From the NCBI RefSeq assembly GCF_030400225.1, contig NZ_VJYB01000001.1:372001-436000 (forward strand): a DNA stretch of 64,000 bases, written 5' to 3'. The position numbers and the translations under genes were made by a program. This DNA is from Lactobacillus sp. UCMA15818. GTDB taxonomy: Bacteria; Bacillota; Bacilli; Lactobacillales; Lactobacillaceae. Below, in pieces: positions 26,944 through 38,362 of this stretch (its first letter is position 1; every line of letters starts with the position of its first letter). A model generated the notes under the pieces. It did no database searches, had not been told where the DNA came from, and saw only the letters and a program-made list of their open reading frames with translations.

Positions 26944-29742
26944 CTATTCCTCTAATCCAGCAGATACTGCATCTGGAAAGTCAGCTTTAACAATTGCTGC
27001 GCAACTTGCACAAAGTGTCGGAAAATCATTATCAGATCCAACATCTTCTTTAATCATTCGACAGCGTGGACAAACCTCGCCCTTAGCATGGCCAACAACA
27101 ATCGATAATTCAGCAGTGTATTTTTCCGCTTCCGCTGGTGCATCATCCAATGACTTAACCTCTAACGCAGAAACAATCAAAGCTTGACGAACATTGATCT
27201 GAAGCTTCTTAAACAATTGTATAACATCCTCTGAAGCATAGAGTACCACTTGCGCTTCAAATGACTTACCAATTAATTTCTCATTACGAGCCTTTTCCAA
27301 TGCTTTAAATACTTCTGAACGAATATCCATGAATTCAGCAAAATTCTTACTTGTTTCAAGCTCATTATTATAATGATTTACTGCGGGCATTTCAGACAAC
27401 TGTGCAAATTCCTCTGGTTCCTTCAAGTATCCCCAGATTTCTTCAGTTGTATGAGGTAAGACTGGTGTTAACAGCTTTGTCAAACGAACAGCAACATCAT
27501 ATAAAGCGGTTTGCATTGAACGTCTTTTATGACTATCTTCACCTTCGATATAAACGATGTCCTTGGCGATATCCAAGTAAAATGCTGAAAGATCAACAGT
27601 TACAAAGTTAATCAGCTTCTTGTAAATATCCATAAAGTTATAAGTCGCATAAGCATCCAAAACATCTTTAGAAAATTTGTTAATTCTGATTTCCATATAT
27701 TGATCAAGTGCTTCCATATCGTCAAAGGCAACTGTATCTTTTGCTGGTTCAAAATCAGTCGTATTAGCAAGTAAGAAACGAACTGTATTTCTAATTTTAC
27801 GATATGATTCAGAAATTTGTTTAAAACTATCCATTGAAACACGTACGTCAGCAGAAGTGTCCACACTTAAAACCCACAAGCGAATAATTTCGGCACCCAT
27901 TTGTTTGATTACCTTTTCAGGAACAATCGTATTACCAAGAGACTTACTCATTTTACGTCCCTCACCATCAAGTGTAAACCCTTGGGAAAGGACTTGCTTG
28001 TATGGTGCCTTACCTGATACTGCAACACTTGTAATCAGGCTAGAATTAAACCAACCACGGTATTGATCAGAGCCTTCAAGATACATATCGCTTGGATATT
28101 TCAAGTTTTCACGAGCGGCCAAAACACCCTGATGTGAAGAACCTGAGTCAAACCAAACATCCATAATATCTGTTTCCTTAGTAAATGTACCATTTGGTGA
28201 ATGTTCACTAGTAAAACCTTCAGGTAGTAATTCTTTTGCTTCTTTCTGGAACCAAATATTTGAACCGTTCTTTTCAAACAAATCAGCAACATGCTCAACC
28301 GTTTCCCTAGTGATGATTGCCTCACCATCCTCACCATAGAAGATGGGAAGTGGAACACCCCATACACGTTGCCTTGAAATTACCCAATCTCCACGATCAC
28401 GAATCATGTTATACAACCGCTTTTGTCCCCAACTAGGAAAGAATTTTACGTCATCAATTGCAGCAAGAATTTCAGAACGAATCTTGTCAACTGATGCGAA
28501 CCATTGTGGTGTAGCTCTGAAGATTATTGGTTTCTTAGTACGCCAATCAAATGGATAGCTATGTTCAAGCGGCATATATTTGAGGAGAAGATTATCAGCT
28601 TTTAACTTATCTAATGAAATTTGATTGGCATCTTCATAAAAGACACCTTCAAAATCGCTACCAGCCTCGGCTGTTAAGTAGCCCTTATCATCAACTGGGA
28701 CAAAGATGTCAAGACCATATTGCTTTCCAACATTAAAGTCATCTTCACCAAATCCAGGAGCAGTATGAACAAGTCCAGTACCTGAATCCAATGTCACAAA
28801 ATCACCAATCATTGTAACTAATTTACGTTCTGGATAAAAAGGATGCTCTGTCAACACATACTCTAATTCTGATCCTTTGACGGTCTTCAGTGTGTCAAAT
28901 TTTTCCCATCCAAAGCGTTCTGCATTAACTTCAACAAGCTCCGTAGCTATCACAAATTTACGCTTATCACCTGCTGGTTGCACAACTGAATAATCAAAGT
29001 CTTTATCCACAGTGATACCTTCAGACCCAGGGATTGTCCAAGGAGTCGTCGTCCAGACAACCATATATGTATCGTCATCTAAGACTCCTTTGCCATCAAT
29101 AACATGTTCACCATAAAAAGCAGATGGGGATGTCACATCATGGTATTCAACCTCTGCTTCAGCTAAAGCAGATTCTGATGACCATGACCAAAATACAGGC
29201 TTCTTGCCTTTATAAATCAATCCACGTTCTGCCATCTTACCAAAAACACGAATTTCTTGTGCTTCAAAGGTCGGATCAAGCGTAACATAAGGTTTTTCCC
29301 ATTCACCAGCAACTCCCAGACGTTTGAAATCTTTGCGTTGCTTATCTACTTGTTCAAGTGCATACTTCTGACATTCTTCACGAAATTCAGCAACAGACAT
29401 TGCCTTACGATTCACACCAGCCTTTTTTAACTGTTGTTCAATTGGAAGGCCATGAGTATCCCAACCTGGAACATATGGAGCTCTAAATCCCATCATAGAT
29501 TTGGAACGCACAATAAAGTCTTTTGAGATTTTATTCATTGCGTGTCCCATATGAATATTCCCATTTGCATATGGAGGACCATCATGTAACACAAAAGTTG
29601 GTTTACCCTCGTTTAATTTTTGTCTCTTCTCATAGACCTTATTTTCTTCCCAAAAATTTTGGCGTTCAAGTTCACGAACTGGCAAGTTGCCTCGCATTGG
29701 GAACTTAGTTTTACCTAAATTCAATGTTTCTTTAACTCTCAT
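26944..29742 (-). CDS. ileS: isoleucyl-tRNA synthetase
   Basis: Charges tRNA-Ile. The 932-residue class I synthetase has the HMGH signature (64-67, the HIGH motif), the editing domain in the middle, the KMSKS motif in [10 protein letters not shown], and the C-terminal zinc site CPRC...CASC. It lies at the end of the dcw cluster after divIVA, as in many Firmicutes, but has its own T-box leader, so its expression follows the charging level of tRNA-Ile. Confidence 0.97.
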   Translation of the reverse strand: MRVKETLNLGKTKFPMRGNLPVRELERQNFWEENKVYEKRQKLNEGKPTFVLHDGPPYANGNIHMGHAMNKISKDFIVRSKSMMGFRAPYVPGWDTHGLPIEQQLKKAGVNRKAMSVAEFREECQKYALEQVDKQRKDFKRLGVAGEWEKPYVTLDPTFEAQEIRVFGKMAERGLIYKGKKPVFWSWSSESALAEAEVEYHDVTSPSAFYGEHVIDGKGVLDDDTYMVVWTTTPWTIPGSEGITVDKDFDYSVVQPAGDKRKFVIATELVEVNAERFGWEKFDTLKTVKGSELEYVLTEHPFYPERKLVTMIGDFVTLDSGTGLVHTAPGFGEDDFNVGKQYGLDIFVPVDDKGYLTAEAGSDFEGVFYEDANQISLDKLKADNLLLKYMPLEHSYPFDWRTKKPIIFRATPQWFASVDKIRSEILAAIDDVKFFPSWGQKRLYNMIRDRGDWVISRQRVWGVPLPIFYGEDGEAIITRETVEHVADLFEKNGSNIWFQKEAKELLPEGFTSEHSPNGTFTKETDIMDVWFDSGSSHQGVLAARENLKYPSDMYLEGSDQYRGWFNSSLITSVAVSGKAPYKQVLSQGFTLDGEGRKMSKSLGNTIVPEKVIKQMGAEIIRLWVLSVDTSADVRVSMDSFKQISESYRKIRNTVRFLLANTTDFEPAKDTVAFDDMEALDQYMEIRINKFSKDVLDAYATYNFMDIYKKLINFVTVDLSAFYLDIAKDIVYIEGEDSHKRRSMQTALYDVAVRLTKLLTPVLPHTTEEIWGYLKEPEEFAQLSEMPAVNHYNNELETSKNFAEFMDIRSEVFKALEKARNEKLIGKSFEAQVVLYASEDVIQLFKKLQINVRQALIVSALEVKSLDDAPAEAEKYTAELSIVVGHAKGEVCPRCRMIKEDVGSDNDFPTLCASCAAIVKADFPDAVSAGLEE

Positions 29743-29772
29743 TATTATCTCTCCTTGTCAAATATTTTAAAC

Positions 29773-30003
29773 AAAAAAAGACCTCATCCCAAGGGACGAA
29801 AATCTTTCGCGGTACCACCCAATTTAAAAAAATACAAATGTATTTCTCTCTCAAACAGCTAATTAACGATTGCCAACCGGATAAACTTACTACAAAGTTC
29901 AGTCTACCACTAAAAAGATGATAAACATCGAAGAATTGAATGTCAAACTTTCACCATACATTGACTCGCTATTTCAGGAACCTCGATGTTCGTATTCTTT
30001 CCA
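29773..30003 (-). ncRNA. T-box riboswitch for isoleucine
   Basis: On the minus strand, the T-box core GGGTGGTACCGCG is at 29808-29820. It is followed by a terminator hairpin (29779-29805, CGTCCC/GGGATG) and a T-run. A stem I region lies upstream (about 29905-30003), where the loop reads TTTATCATCTTT; either ATC at 29917-29922 can be the isoleucine specifier codon. Binding of uncharged tRNA-Ile to the T-box would favour the antiterminator and allow ileS transcription. Confidence 0.92.
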
Positions 30004-30007
30004 TTAT

Positions 30008-30718
30008 TTAAGATTTTTCAGAAGATGATTCCTCATTAAAGTGCTGTCCTTCATCATCTTCTGGGAAAATGACCACTGCCTTCTTCTCACTAGTTACATC
30101 GTCGGCCTGCTCATCTTCAACCTCAATATTCGAGAATGATTGTACTTCTTTAGCAGCAGCTTTGTCAAGTTCAGAATCTCTTCTGATTGCTTCTTGAATT
30201 TCTTCATAGCTACTTGTGTCACCTTGACGTAAAATTTCATCCCATTCACTGCCCTTAACAACTTCAAGCTGTGATTCCATCATAACTTGTAACTTTTGTC
30301 TGAAAATTCGTGCCTGCTTCTTCAAATCATCTGTCTCAAATATTAATCTTTTAGCTTTCTGTGAAGCTTCTTCAACTATCTTTCGTGCCTTCTCATTCGC
30401 TTCGTCTACGATATCCTTAGACTGCTTTTGCGCTTCATGACTAATAATTTCTGCTTCGCGTTGAGAATTTGCCTTGACTTTATCAGCTGCTTCTTGTGCA
30501 ACGATAATTGCTTGATTAAGTGAATCTTTTAAGTCGTTAAAATATTTCAACTTTTCTTCGTTTTGTTTTAAACCATCGGCTAATCGTTCACTTTCTTTGA
30601 TATTCAGCTCATAGTCTTTGATAATTTGATCCAAAAAGTCATTTACTTCATCTTGATCGTAACCACGCAATTTAACACGAAACTCTTTGTTATGAATATC
30701 TAGTGGGGTCAAAGTCAT
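30008..30718 (-). CDS. divIVA: cell division protein DivIVA
   Basis: A 236-residue coiled-coil protein that binds curved membrane at poles and septa. The N-terminal MTLTPLDIHNKEFRVKLRGY lipid-binding segment is conserved, followed by long coiled coils (about 25-160) and an acidic, poorly conserved tail. It closes the division-gene run after ylmH with a 24-base gap; the ileS leader begins just after its stop. Confidence 0.95.
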   Translation of the reverse strand: MTLTPLDIHNKEFRVKLRGYDQDEVNDFLDQIIKDYELNIKESERLADGLKQNEEKLKYFNDLKDSLNQAIIVAQEAADKVKANSQREAEIISHEAQKQSKDIVDEANEKARKIVEEASQKAKRLIFETDDLKKQARIFRQKLQVMMESQLEVVKGSEWDEILRQGDTSSYEEIQEAIRRDSELDKAAAKEVQSFSNIEVEDEQADDVTSEKKAVVIFPEDDEGQHFNEESSSEKS

Positions 30719-30742
30719 ATCCCCAACACCTCCATGTATGTA

Positions 30743-31528
30743 TTATTTTTTTAGAACATCTGCTTCCACTCGGATTTTTCCTTTTTTTGATACTCCTTGA
30801 AGTGCATTTAATCTGAATCGCCCATAACTGCGTACAGAAACGATATCATGTTCTGCTACTTCAACATCAGGCTTTTCAGTATTCATCCAATTAAGAACCA
30901 CCTTGCCTGAGTTCAACAAGTCCTTAACATGCTTTCTAGACAGATTATAAACCCCTGCAATTAAGATATCCAATCTTAACGAACTAACTGAGATTTGAAT
31001 TTCTTGCCATTCGTCGATAGGTATTATTATCTCAGCTTTTGTTATTTCTTCAAGATGGACCCTCACCTTACCAATAGTTTCAACCTGAATCTTCAAAAAA
31101 TTAACCATGCTAGCAGCGGTAACAAACTGCCATCGTTCACCATCAGTTACAATATCACCAATCAAATTACGTCTCAATCCAATATGAGTTAATGCACCTA
31201 AAATTTGGCTATGCTTAAGCGTTGCAAATTTTAGAGGATATTTTATCCAAATTAGTGCAAGTTCAAAATCAGTCTCATTTGGTTCATAGTATTCCGGATA
31301 AAAAAGGACTCTTCGTCGTTCAGCTCCTTGCAATAAGCCATCAGTCTTCATCTTTAAATCTGGTTCGGTATTTAAAAGCATTTGTGCAATATATACCTCA
31401 CGTGGGTTCAAAAATTCGGTCAATATTGGTCGATACTCAGTCGCTGCTTGTGTCATCAAACTACTGAGTTCATCAATAATCGACGTTTCTTCACTTCTAA
31501 AATGTTGATATATCGTTTGCTTATCCAT
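30743..31528 (-). CDS. ylmH: YlmH family RNA-binding protein with S4 domain
   Basis: A 261-residue protein with an N-terminal YlmH domain and a C-terminal S4 RNA-binding domain (about 180-255, with SLRLDILIAGVYNLSRKHVKDLL). Family members bind ribosomes and have been linked to rescue of stalled translation. Here it sits between yggT and divIVA, the standard place in Gram-positive dcw clusters. Confidence 0.9.
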   Translation of the reverse strand: MDKQTIYQHFRSEETSIIDELSSLMTQAATEYRPILTEFLNPREVYIAQMLLNTEPDLKMKTDGLLQGAERRRVLFYPEYYEPNETDFELALIWIKYPLKFATLKHSQILGALTHIGLRRNLIGDIVTDGERWQFVTAASMVNFLKIQVETIGKVRVHLEEITKAEIIIPIDEWQEIQISVSSLRLDILIAGVYNLSRKHVKDLLNSGKVVLNWMNTEKPDVEVAEHDIVSVRSYGRFRLNALQGVSKKGKIRVEADVLKK

Positions 31529-31537
31529 GCTGAGTAA

Positions 31538-31816
31538 TCACACTAAAAGCATCAAAAAGCCAAAAATCGAACTATATACAAAATTAAAACCACTCTGAAC
31601 AAAGCGCAGCGCGATCAAAGCAACGATTGGAGCAAAACTGATCCCACCAATTAAGGGGACAAATCTATCAAAAAATGAAAGGTAAGGTTCACATATTCTG
31701 CCCAAAATATCGGCCAACTTTGAACCCTGAGCTGCGGGAAACCAACTCATTAATACATACACTATAATCGCGAACGAATATAGCTCAAAAATACGATTAA
31801 TAATTGTTAAAATCAT
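31538..31816 (-). CDS. ylmG: YggT family membrane protein (YlmG)
   Basis: A 92-residue protein with two membrane segments, and SWFPAAQGSKLADILGRICE between them, typical of YggT/YlmG. The precise role is unknown; in Gram-positives it is part of the sepF-ylmG-ylmH-divIVA set. Confidence 0.88.
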   Translation of the reverse strand: MILTIINRIFELYSFAIIVYVLMSWFPAAQGSKLADILGRICEPYLSFFDRFVPLIGGISFAPIVALIALRFVQSGFNFVYSSIFGFLMLLV

Positions 31817-31833
31817 ATATATAACTCCTTGAA

Positions 31834-32256
31834 TTAGTTAAAATCCGAATCTGTAAATTCTGACGTAACATTTCCCTCAACGACAAAACCAGCAGGTGTA
31901 CAAAGAAAAATTTGGTCGCCAATTCTTTGAATTTCGCCATTGATTGCAAAAATAGTTCCCGTTAAAAAATCAACGATCCTTTTAGACTGTTGTTCATCCA
32001 TCCGCTGAAAGTTTACAACGGCAGCTTGATCACTCAGTAAACGAGTGGCTATAGCCTTGACATCAGAATAAACTCTTGGTTCAAAAAGTGCAATCTTCTT
32101 CTCAGACATTGTTCGCCTCTTTCCATCAAGTGAAACAACGTTTTTATTAGTATCAACTTGCGGCGTTTGTTGCTCTTCATATTGATAATTTTCATCTTCA
32201 TCAAATTGATCATCCGATATTCCAAAAAACTTGCCAAACTTTGCTCCTAAAGCCAT
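31834..32256 (-). CDS. sepF: cell division protein SepF
   Basis: A 140-residue protein that anchors FtsZ to the membrane and forms rings. The N terminus MALGAKFGKFFG is the amphipathic membrane-binding helix, then a variable acidic linker, then the SepF core (about 55-135, with EPRVYSD and VVNFQRMD). I start at the ATG at 32256, five bases after GGGAGGTG; the upstream codons in frame are the ribosome site itself. Confidence 0.93.
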   Translation of the reverse strand: MALGAKFGKFFGISDDQFDEDENYQYEEQQTPQVDTNKNVVSLDGKRRTMSEKKIALFEPRVYSDVKAIATRLLSDQAAVVNFQRMDEQQSKRIVDFLTGTIFAINGEIQRIGDQIFLCTPAGFVVEGNVTSEFTDSDFN

Positions 32257-32286
32257 TCTTTCACCTCCCAATCATAATTTTACATC

Positions 32287-33534
32287 TTATTTACGTCGAT
32301 GACGGAAAAATGGAGGTGTATTCAACCCATCTTCATCATTATCATCTTGTTCTTTCTCAGTATCGGCCTTAAATATATCAAATTTTTTCTTTTCAATATT
32401 CCTAAATTCATCTGTTTTTGCTTCAGAAGCTGGATGTTCTTCTACAATTTCACGTCGCAAATCCCAATCTTTTAAGGGATCATTACTCTCAACTTCTCTT
32501 GTTACTTCGCTACCATCATTCTTGCGAATATTATTATGTTTAACTTGTGTCGCTCTCGATCCCCTGCTGTTCTGGTTTTTCTTATCAATCCCAGTTGCTA
32601 TCACAGTCACGACCACTGTATCTTCAAGGTCTTCGTTGATTGAGGTTCCAAAAATAATATTAACATCACTTGTTGCAGCTTGAGCAACGATATCAGAAGC
32701 ATCTTGTGCTTCAAAGAGGCTTAAATCAGGACCACCTGTAATATTAAGCAGCACTTGCTCTGCCCCATCAATTGAAACTTCCAATAATGGTGAAGAGATT
32801 GCTTTCTTTGTTGCATCAGCAGTTCGATTTTCACCGTTGGCCGAGCCAATTCCCATCAAAGCAGAGCCTTGATTTTCCATGACAGTTTTTACATCAGCAA
32901 AATCCAAGTTAACATATCCGGGAGAAGTAATTAAGTCTGAAATTCCCTGGACACCCTGGCGCAAAACATTATCAGCTTCCTTGAAAGCCTCCATCATTGG
33001 AGTCTTTTTGTCTACAATTTCAAGTAACCTGTTATTTGCAATGATGACTAATGTATCAACATGTTCCTTCATTTGAGCAACGCCCTCTGCTGCAAAACGA
33101 GCGCGCTTGGGACCTTCAAAGCTAAATGGTCGTGTAACAACACCTACCGTTAAAGCCCCTTGCTCTTTAGCAACTTTGGCAATAATAGGTGCAGCACCTG
33201 TCCCAGTTCCGCCACCCATTCCTGCGGTAACAAAAATCATATCTGCTCCTTTAAGAGATTCGGCTAAAGCCTCTTCACTTTCTTGTGCTGCCTTATCACC
33301 AACTTCAGGATTTGAACCTGCTCCTAATCCACGTGTAAGTTTCGGCCCAAGTTGAATTTTTGTCTCAGCCTTTGAACTCGCTAAAGCCTGCACATCTGTA
33401 TTAGCAACAATAAATTCAACACCTTTTACATCATCAGCAATCATTCGATTTACTGCATTTCCGCCGGCACCACCAACACCAATAACTTTGATTGTTGCTC
33501 CTTTGTTTTCATTTGCATCCAGTGAAAATTCCAT
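32287..33534 (-). CDS. ftsZ: cell division GTPase FtsZ
   Basis: The tubulin-like protein of the division ring. The 415-residue protein has the GTP signature GGGTGTG (107-113), the T7-loop region and a long variable linker (about 325-400). It ends in [10 protein letters not shown], the conserved tail peptide that binds FtsA and SepF, with basic last residues. It follows ftsA by 21 bases. Confidence 0.98.
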   Translation of the reverse strand: MEFSLDANENKGATIKVIGVGGAGGNAVNRMIADDVKGVEFIVANTDVQALASSKAETKIQLGPKLTRGLGAGSNPEVGDKAAQESEEALAESLKGADMIFVTAGMGGGTGTGAAPIIAKVAKEQGALTVGVVTRPFSFEGPKRARFAAEGVAQMKEHVDTLVIIANNRLLEIVDKKTPMMEAFKEADNVLRQGVQGISDLITSPGYVNLDFADVKTVMENQGSALMGIGSANGENRTADATKKAISSPLLEVSIDGAEQVLLNITGGPDLSLFEAQDASDIVAQAATSDVNIIFGTSINEDLEDTVVVTVIATGIDKKNQNSRGSRATQVKHNNIRKNDGSEVTREVESNDPLKDWDLRREIVEEHPASEAKTDEFRNIEKKKFDIFKADTEKEQDDNDEDGLNTPPFFRHRRK

Positions 33535-33555
33535 TGCATTCCCTCCAAATTATTC

Positions 33556-34875
33556 TCAGTCAAAAAAGGTATTGAAAAAGTTCTTGATTCCCTCAAAAGA
33601 ACTGCTCTTTTTATTTTTTTGCTTTTTCTGCTCAGTCTCTTTACTATAATCGACCTGTTGTTCTTGTACACCAGCTGCAGTTCTATTTTCAATTTCCGGA
33701 GCGCTATCATCCAGAGAAGCCTTGACAACTTTTTCAATCTCGCTTTGCTTAGTCATATATGCAACCAACCCAATCGCTTGCGTAAACGATGGGTGTCGCA
33801 ATCCCATTTGTTGCGGGATAAATAATTTAATATTTGTATCAAAGATGTCCTCTGCTAGTTCCTTAATACCTGGCAGCGCAGCAACACCACCAGTAATAAC
33901 AATGCCTCCTGGAAGTTTTAGCGCATCAATTCCTTGTAACACATTTTTAAGCTTTATAAAGATCTGCGTCAATCGTGCTTCAATAATCTCACTCAAGTAT
34001 TCTCCACTAATTTGAACAGCGTCAGCCTTGCCAACCACTTCTACCGAAAAAACATCATCTTTCGATGCTAAATAACTGGCAGCATATCCAAAATTACGCT
34101 TAATCTTTTCAGCATTCTCAAGCGACGTATTTAGAACAACGGAAATATCCTTGGTAACGAACTTCCCGCCTTCTTGATCAACATATGTATACTTTAACTT
34201 ATGATCATGTACAACTGCTGCCGTTGTTTGACCGCCACCTAAATCAATTAAAACTGCCCCAAAATCTTGTTCGCCATCACTAAGTGCCTGTGTCGCAAGT
34301 GCCAAAGGTGCAACGACTATGTTCTTAACAACAAGTCCCGCACGCTCAACACACTTAACAGTGTTATGTAAAACCGTCTTTGGTCCAGTATATAAAACAC
34401 CACTCATTTCAAGACGAACACCGACCATTCCGCGAGGATCCTTAATTCCATCAAATCCGTCAACCGTAAATTCATTAGGAATAACATCAATAATATCTCG
34501 TTCTGGTGGCAACTTTTGAATAAGTGCTGCCCTTGTTACATGATAAACGTCAGTACTATCGATTTCCTTAGAATTTCCATTACCATCACCGACAGCTATT
34601 ATTCCATTGCATGGAACAATTTCTAAGAGATTAGCCGGTATACCAACTGTTATTTCTGAAATTTGAATATTCGCTTTTTGTTCCGCTTGATCAATTGCTG
34701 CTTTAATTGCATCTACAGCCCTGTCAATGTCAACAATGACCCCACGGCTCAACCCATCAGAACGCTCACTGCCTACTCCAATAATATTAAGTTGTCCCTT
34801 GACAAATTCTGCTACGATTACTTTGATCGAAGTAGTTCCAATATCAAGTCCAACATAAATTCCTGAATTATCCAT
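33556..34875 (-). CDS. ftsA: cell division protein FtsA
   Basis: An actin-like ATPase that ties FtsZ to the membrane. The 439-residue protein has the phosphate-1 segment GLDIGTTSIKV (9-19), a phosphate-2 DLGGGQT and VITGGVAALPG. The C-terminal amphipathic helix GIKNFFNTFFD sits after a charged linker of about 50 residues. The 126-base gap before it, after divIB, is A/T rich and may hold an internal promoter, but I see no convincing hexamers. Confidence 0.97.
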   Translation of the reverse strand: MDNSGIYVGLDIGTTSIKVIVAEFVKGQLNIIGVGSERSDGLSRGVIVDIDRAVDAIKAAIDQAEQKANIQISEITVGIPANLLEIVPCNGIIAVGDGNGNSKEIDSTDVYHVTRAALIQKLPPERDIIDVIPNEFTVDGFDGIKDPRGMVGVRLEMSGVLYTGPKTVLHNTVKCVERAGLVVKNIVVAPLALATQALSDGEQDFGAVLIDLGGGQTTAAVVHDHKLKYTYVDQEGGKFVTKDISVVLNTSLENAEKIKRNFGYAASYLASKDDVFSVEVVGKADAVQISGEYLSEIIEARLTQIFIKLKNVLQGIDALKLPGGIVITGGVAALPGIKELAEDIFDTNIKLFIPQQMGLRHPSFTQAIGLVAYMTKQSEIEKVVKASLDDSAPEIENRTAAGVQEQQVDYSKETEQKKQKNKKSSSFEGIKNFFNTFFD

Positions 34876-35001
34876 TGGTTGAGCTCCCTTCTAAAAATAA
34901 AATTAACTAATATTTACTCAAACTAACAACTAGAATTTTACCACAACACTTAGCATTTATACACTTTTCAAGCTTTTTTATTGTACAAATTATTAATTTT
35001 T

Positions 35002-35850
35002 TTATTTTAATTCTGTTGAATATGCACCGACTTCAAAATTTATTTTAATTTTTCCAGTTGCTTTGGCTTTAATTTGTGAATAATATTTCATTTTTCCTGA
35101 AAAGGTTGGGAGTGTCGCAATGATTTCGTTTCCATCATTCATGTAAACCTTAATCCTCTCTGGATTAACAGAATCAGGAGCTGCATGAATTTCCGAAATA
35201 CCTGTTAATAAACTTGTTGTCAGTTTATTCATCTCCTTTGCTAATAACTTAGTTTCAGAAGAAGTTTTAAAATTTGAGAAAACTGGCAAATTGCCTTCAG
35301 GTGACGTCCGTTGTACAATTGAAGCGTTCCCCTTACTATTCAACGCATAATAATTATTACTTATTAACAAATATCCAACAACTTTTTCCTTGGAAATTTG
35401 GATATTAACACTTCTATCTTTCAACACAAAACTAACATTTTTAACTTCACTAATATCATTTTTGATCTGTCCAGCTGCCTTTTTTTCTTCCAAGTATACT
35501 TGCAGCAGATAATCATTTGTTTTGATTCCGCTGGCCTTCTTAATCGCTTCTTGTGTAGCTTGATCCACCCCAGTAACATTTACTTCTTTAACTTTGCTGA
35601 TTGGTAAAATAAAATAAAATGAAATTATAGTAATGAAGCCAAAAAAGATTAAATTAATAATCATTTTCTTATGCAAGAGCATTTTTCTTTGCTTGACCAA
35701 TTTAGGCAATTTATTACCCATCCGCTTTTTTTTAAAATCTTTCTTTTTCAAAGCCGCCTTATGTCTCTTTTTTTGAGCTTGTTCCCAAGGTGTAAGAGGT
35801 TGGTTACTATTTTTTTCTCTGCCAAAAAAATTATTTAATCTAAATTTCAT
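35002..35850 (-). CDS. divIB: cell division protein DivIB/FtsQ
   Basis: A 282-residue bitopic membrane protein: a basic cytoplasmic N terminus (about 1-65), a membrane helix (about 68-90), then a POTRA domain starting at VKEVNVTGVD and the beta domain outside the cell. It acts with FtsL in the divisome. The start is the ATG at 35850, five bases after GGAGG; an ATG four codons upstream overlaps that ribosome site and is not used. Confidence 0.92.
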   Translation of the reverse strand: MKFRLNNFFGREKNSNQPLTPWEQAQKKRHKAALKKKDFKKKRMGNKLPKLVKQRKMLLHKKMIINLIFFGFITIISFYFILPISKVKEVNVTGVDQATQEAIKKASGIKTNDYLLQVYLEEKKAAGQIKNDISEVKNVSFVLKDRSVNIQISKEKVVGYLLISNNYYALNSKGNASIVQRTSPEGNLPVFSNFKTSSETKLLAKEMNKLTTSLLTGISEIHAAPDSVNPERIKVYMNDGNEIIATLPTFSGKMKYYSQIKAKATGKIKINFEVGAYSTELK

Positions 35851-35868
35851 ACCAACCTCCATTAATTT

Positions 35869-36963
35869 CTAATTATTGGTAATTAAATCTGTCAGCACTC
35901 TTTCAATTCGCTTAGATGAATCTGGAATGCCAGCCTTCCTAGCTTCTTTCGCAATTTGACTTCTTCTTTCATCATCTTTCATCAACTCGTTGACTTCATC
36001 TGCCAATGTTTGACCGCTTAGTACATCTTCCTTAATCATTATCGCTGCATCTATGTCAGCAAGACTACGTGCATTATAAGTTTGATGATCATGTGTTACA
36101 TTGGGACTTGGAATCAATATTGAAGGGATTCCCAATACAGTTATTTCAGCCAGACTTGTTGCCCCTGATCGGCCAACTATTAAATCAATTTCGGGTAAAA
36201 TCGCCGGCATATCCTGAATATACGGCTTAATCACAATGTTGTTTAACTGTTTTTCTCCAATTTCACTTTTTATTTTCTCATAGTAGATACTACCTGTCAC
36301 AAATAAAACCTGGAATTCATTCGTGTCAAACAAAGCAAATGCATCCATTGCAGCTTCATTGATACGCCGAGCACCTCTTGAACCACCAAATATCAATACT
36401 GTCTTTTTGTTCTCCGATAGGCCCAATTCAGCTAATCGTCCGGTTGATTTAATATCAGCTACTTGTTGTGCCCGCGGATTTCCCGTAAAGACAACTTTTT
36501 GACTTGGAAATTCTGTTTTAGCAGCTTCAAAACAAATTCCAATTTTATCTACAAAATGACTTAAGAATTTGTTTGTCACTCCTGCAATGCTATTTTGTTC
36601 ATGAATGAATGTTGGAATATGCAATTGCGATGCAGCATAAACAACTGCCCCACAAACATAACCACCAGTACCCACGACAACATCAGGTTTGAATTCCCTA
36701 ATTATTTTCTTAGCTTCATGAACACTTTTTAAAAATAAATAAATAGTCTTAAAATTTTGCAACGATAAAGAACGTTTAAATCCTTGAATTTCAATCGTCT
36801 TAAAATCAATTCCTGCATTCGGAACAATTTTACTTTCCAGCCCTTTATTCGTTCCGACATACAGAAATGAACTACGAGTGTCATCTTTTTTTAAAGTCTC
36901 AATTAATGCTAGCGCCGGATAGATATGTCCACCCGTGCCGCCGCCAGATATTAGTAAGCGCAC
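35869..36963 (-). CDS. murG: UDP-N-acetylglucosamine-undecaprenyl pyrophosphoryl-MurNAc-peptide transferase
   Basis: Makes lipid II from lipid I at the inner membrane face. The 364-residue GT-B protein begins with the [12 protein letters not shown] loop and has the second G loop and donor-binding segment [15 protein letters not shown]. The start is GTG at 36963, two bases after the murD stop. The place between murD and divIB is standard. Confidence 0.97.
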   Translation of the reverse strand: MRLLISGGGTGGHIYPALALIETLKKDDTRSSFLYVGTNKGLESKIVPNAGIDFKTIEIQGFKRSLSLQNFKTIYLFLKSVHEAKKIIREFKPDVVVGTGGYVCGAVVYAASQLHIPTFIHEQNSIAGVTNKFLSHFVDKIGICFEAAKTEFPSQKVVFTGNPRAQQVADIKSTGRLAELGLSENKKTVLIFGGSRGARRINEAAMDAFALFDTNEFQVLFVTGSIYYEKIKSEIGEKQLNNIVIKPYIQDMPAILPEIDLIVGRSGATSLAEITVLGIPSILIPSPNVTHDHQTYNARSLADIDAAIMIKEDVLSGQTLADEVNELMKDDERRSQIAKEARKAGIPDSSKRIERVLTDLITNN

Positions 36964-36967
36964 TATC

Positions 36968-38335
36968 TTACATCTCCAATTCTTTCTTTAAATCTTCGAT
37001 TGCTTGAATAAACATATCTCCTCGCACTTCAAAAGTTGGATACTGATCCCAACTTGCACAAGCCGGTGAAAGTAAGATCACATCATTCTCCTTACTCATA
37101 TCGTACGCAATCGGTACTGCAGTCTTAACATTTTCAGTTTTAACGATTTGTTTAACTCCTGCCTGCTTTGCCGCTTGTGCAACTAGATCACCAGTTTCAC
37201 CAAATACAATTATTCCCCTCAAGTTTTTAAAATATGGAATCAACCTTTCAAACGTAAAACCCCGGTCCAAACCGCCGGCGAGCAGCACTACTGGATTGTT
37301 AAAACCAGCCAATGCCTTTTCTGTTGCTTCCATATTAGTTGCTTTTGAGTCATTATAGATTTTACGTTGATTAATCGTTGTAACATATTGCGTACGATGT
37401 CTAACACCTGAGAAGGTCTTCAGAACTTCCACAATATTTTTATTCTCTTGGCCCATTAATTTTACAACAGTAATAGCTGCAAGTGCATTCTCAATATTAT
37501 GTTCACCCGGAATCTTGATTTCAGATGCGAGCATGATCTTTTCTTCTCTAAAATAAAGCCAACCATCCTTTTCGTAAGCCCCTGCTTTGCTGGTGCCCTT
37601 TCGAGAAAAAGGAACAATTGTTGCATTTGATTGTGTACTTAACTTGCGCCATTCTTCTGAATCCCAATTAACAACAAAGTAATCAGCTTTTGTCTGATTC
37701 TTTGTAATATTCATCTTTGCTTTAATATAATTCGCGCGCGTTCCATGGTAATCTGTGTGGGCCTCATAAATATTAGTCAGTACTGCTACATGTGGGCGAA
37801 GTTTTGTTGCTCCTAACAATTGAAAGCTTGATAATTCTGTGACCATCACATCTTTCTTAGTCGCCTTTTGTGCTACCAAAGTTGCAGGAATACCAATATT
37901 TCCCGCAACATATGCCTCTCCATCTTTTCTTCCTTGATTAAGCATCAATGAAATAAGAGTGGTTGTAGTAGTCTTGCCATTTGTTCCTGTCACACCAATC
38001 ATTTGCGCATCCAAAATTTCATATGCTAATTCAGGTTCGGTAATAATCGTAAATCCACGTCTTACAGCTTCTGCAATCAACACATTACTATAAGGAATTC
38101 CAGGATTCTTTACAATCAAATCTGTGTCATCTAAAAGTGAAAGCGGATGGCCTCCTGTTATTACTTTGATTCCTTCAGCCTGTAAGTTATCTACAATATT
38201 TTGTGGTGCTTTTTTTAAATCATTCACAGTTACTTTTGAACCTAATTTGCAAAGAAGCTTTGCAGAATTAATTCCACTTTTTCCCAACCCAACAACTAAC
38301 ACTTTTTTATTCTTATAAGTTGTTGTTGTTTTCAT
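36968..38335 (-). CDS. murD: UDP-N-acetylmuramoylalanine-D-glutamate ligase
   Basis: Adds D-glutamate to UDP-MurNAc-L-alanine using ATP. The 455-residue Mur ligase has the ATP loop [14 protein letters not shown] near residue 112 and an N-terminal Rossmann stretch [11 protein letters not shown] choose the ATG at 38335, eight bases after AAGGGA; the ATG three codons upstream sits directly on that site. Confidence 0.96.
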   Translation of the reverse strand: MKTTTTYKNKKVLVVGLGKSGINSAKLLCKLGSKVTVNDLKKAPQNIVDNLQAEGIKVITGGHPLSLLDDTDLIVKNPGIPYSNVLIAEAVRRGFTIITEPELAYEILDAQMIGVTGTNGKTTTTTLISLMLNQGRKDGEAYVAGNIGIPATLVAQKATKKDVMVTELSSFQLLGATKLRPHVAVLTNIYEAHTDYHGTRANYIKAKMNITKNQTKADYFVVNWDSEEWRKLSTQSNATIVPFSRKGTSKAGAYEKDGWLYFREEKIMLASEIKIPGEHNIENALAAITVVKLMGQENKNIVEVLKTFSGVRHRTQYVTTINQRKIYNDSKATNMEATEKALAGFNNPVVLLAGGLDRGFTFERLIPYFKNLRGIIVFGETGDLVAQAAKQAGVKQIVKTENVKTAVPIAYDMSKENDVILLSPACASWDQYPTFEVRGDMFIQAIEDLKKELEM

Positions 38336-38362
38336 AACAGCCATCCCTTTTCTAATAAAAAT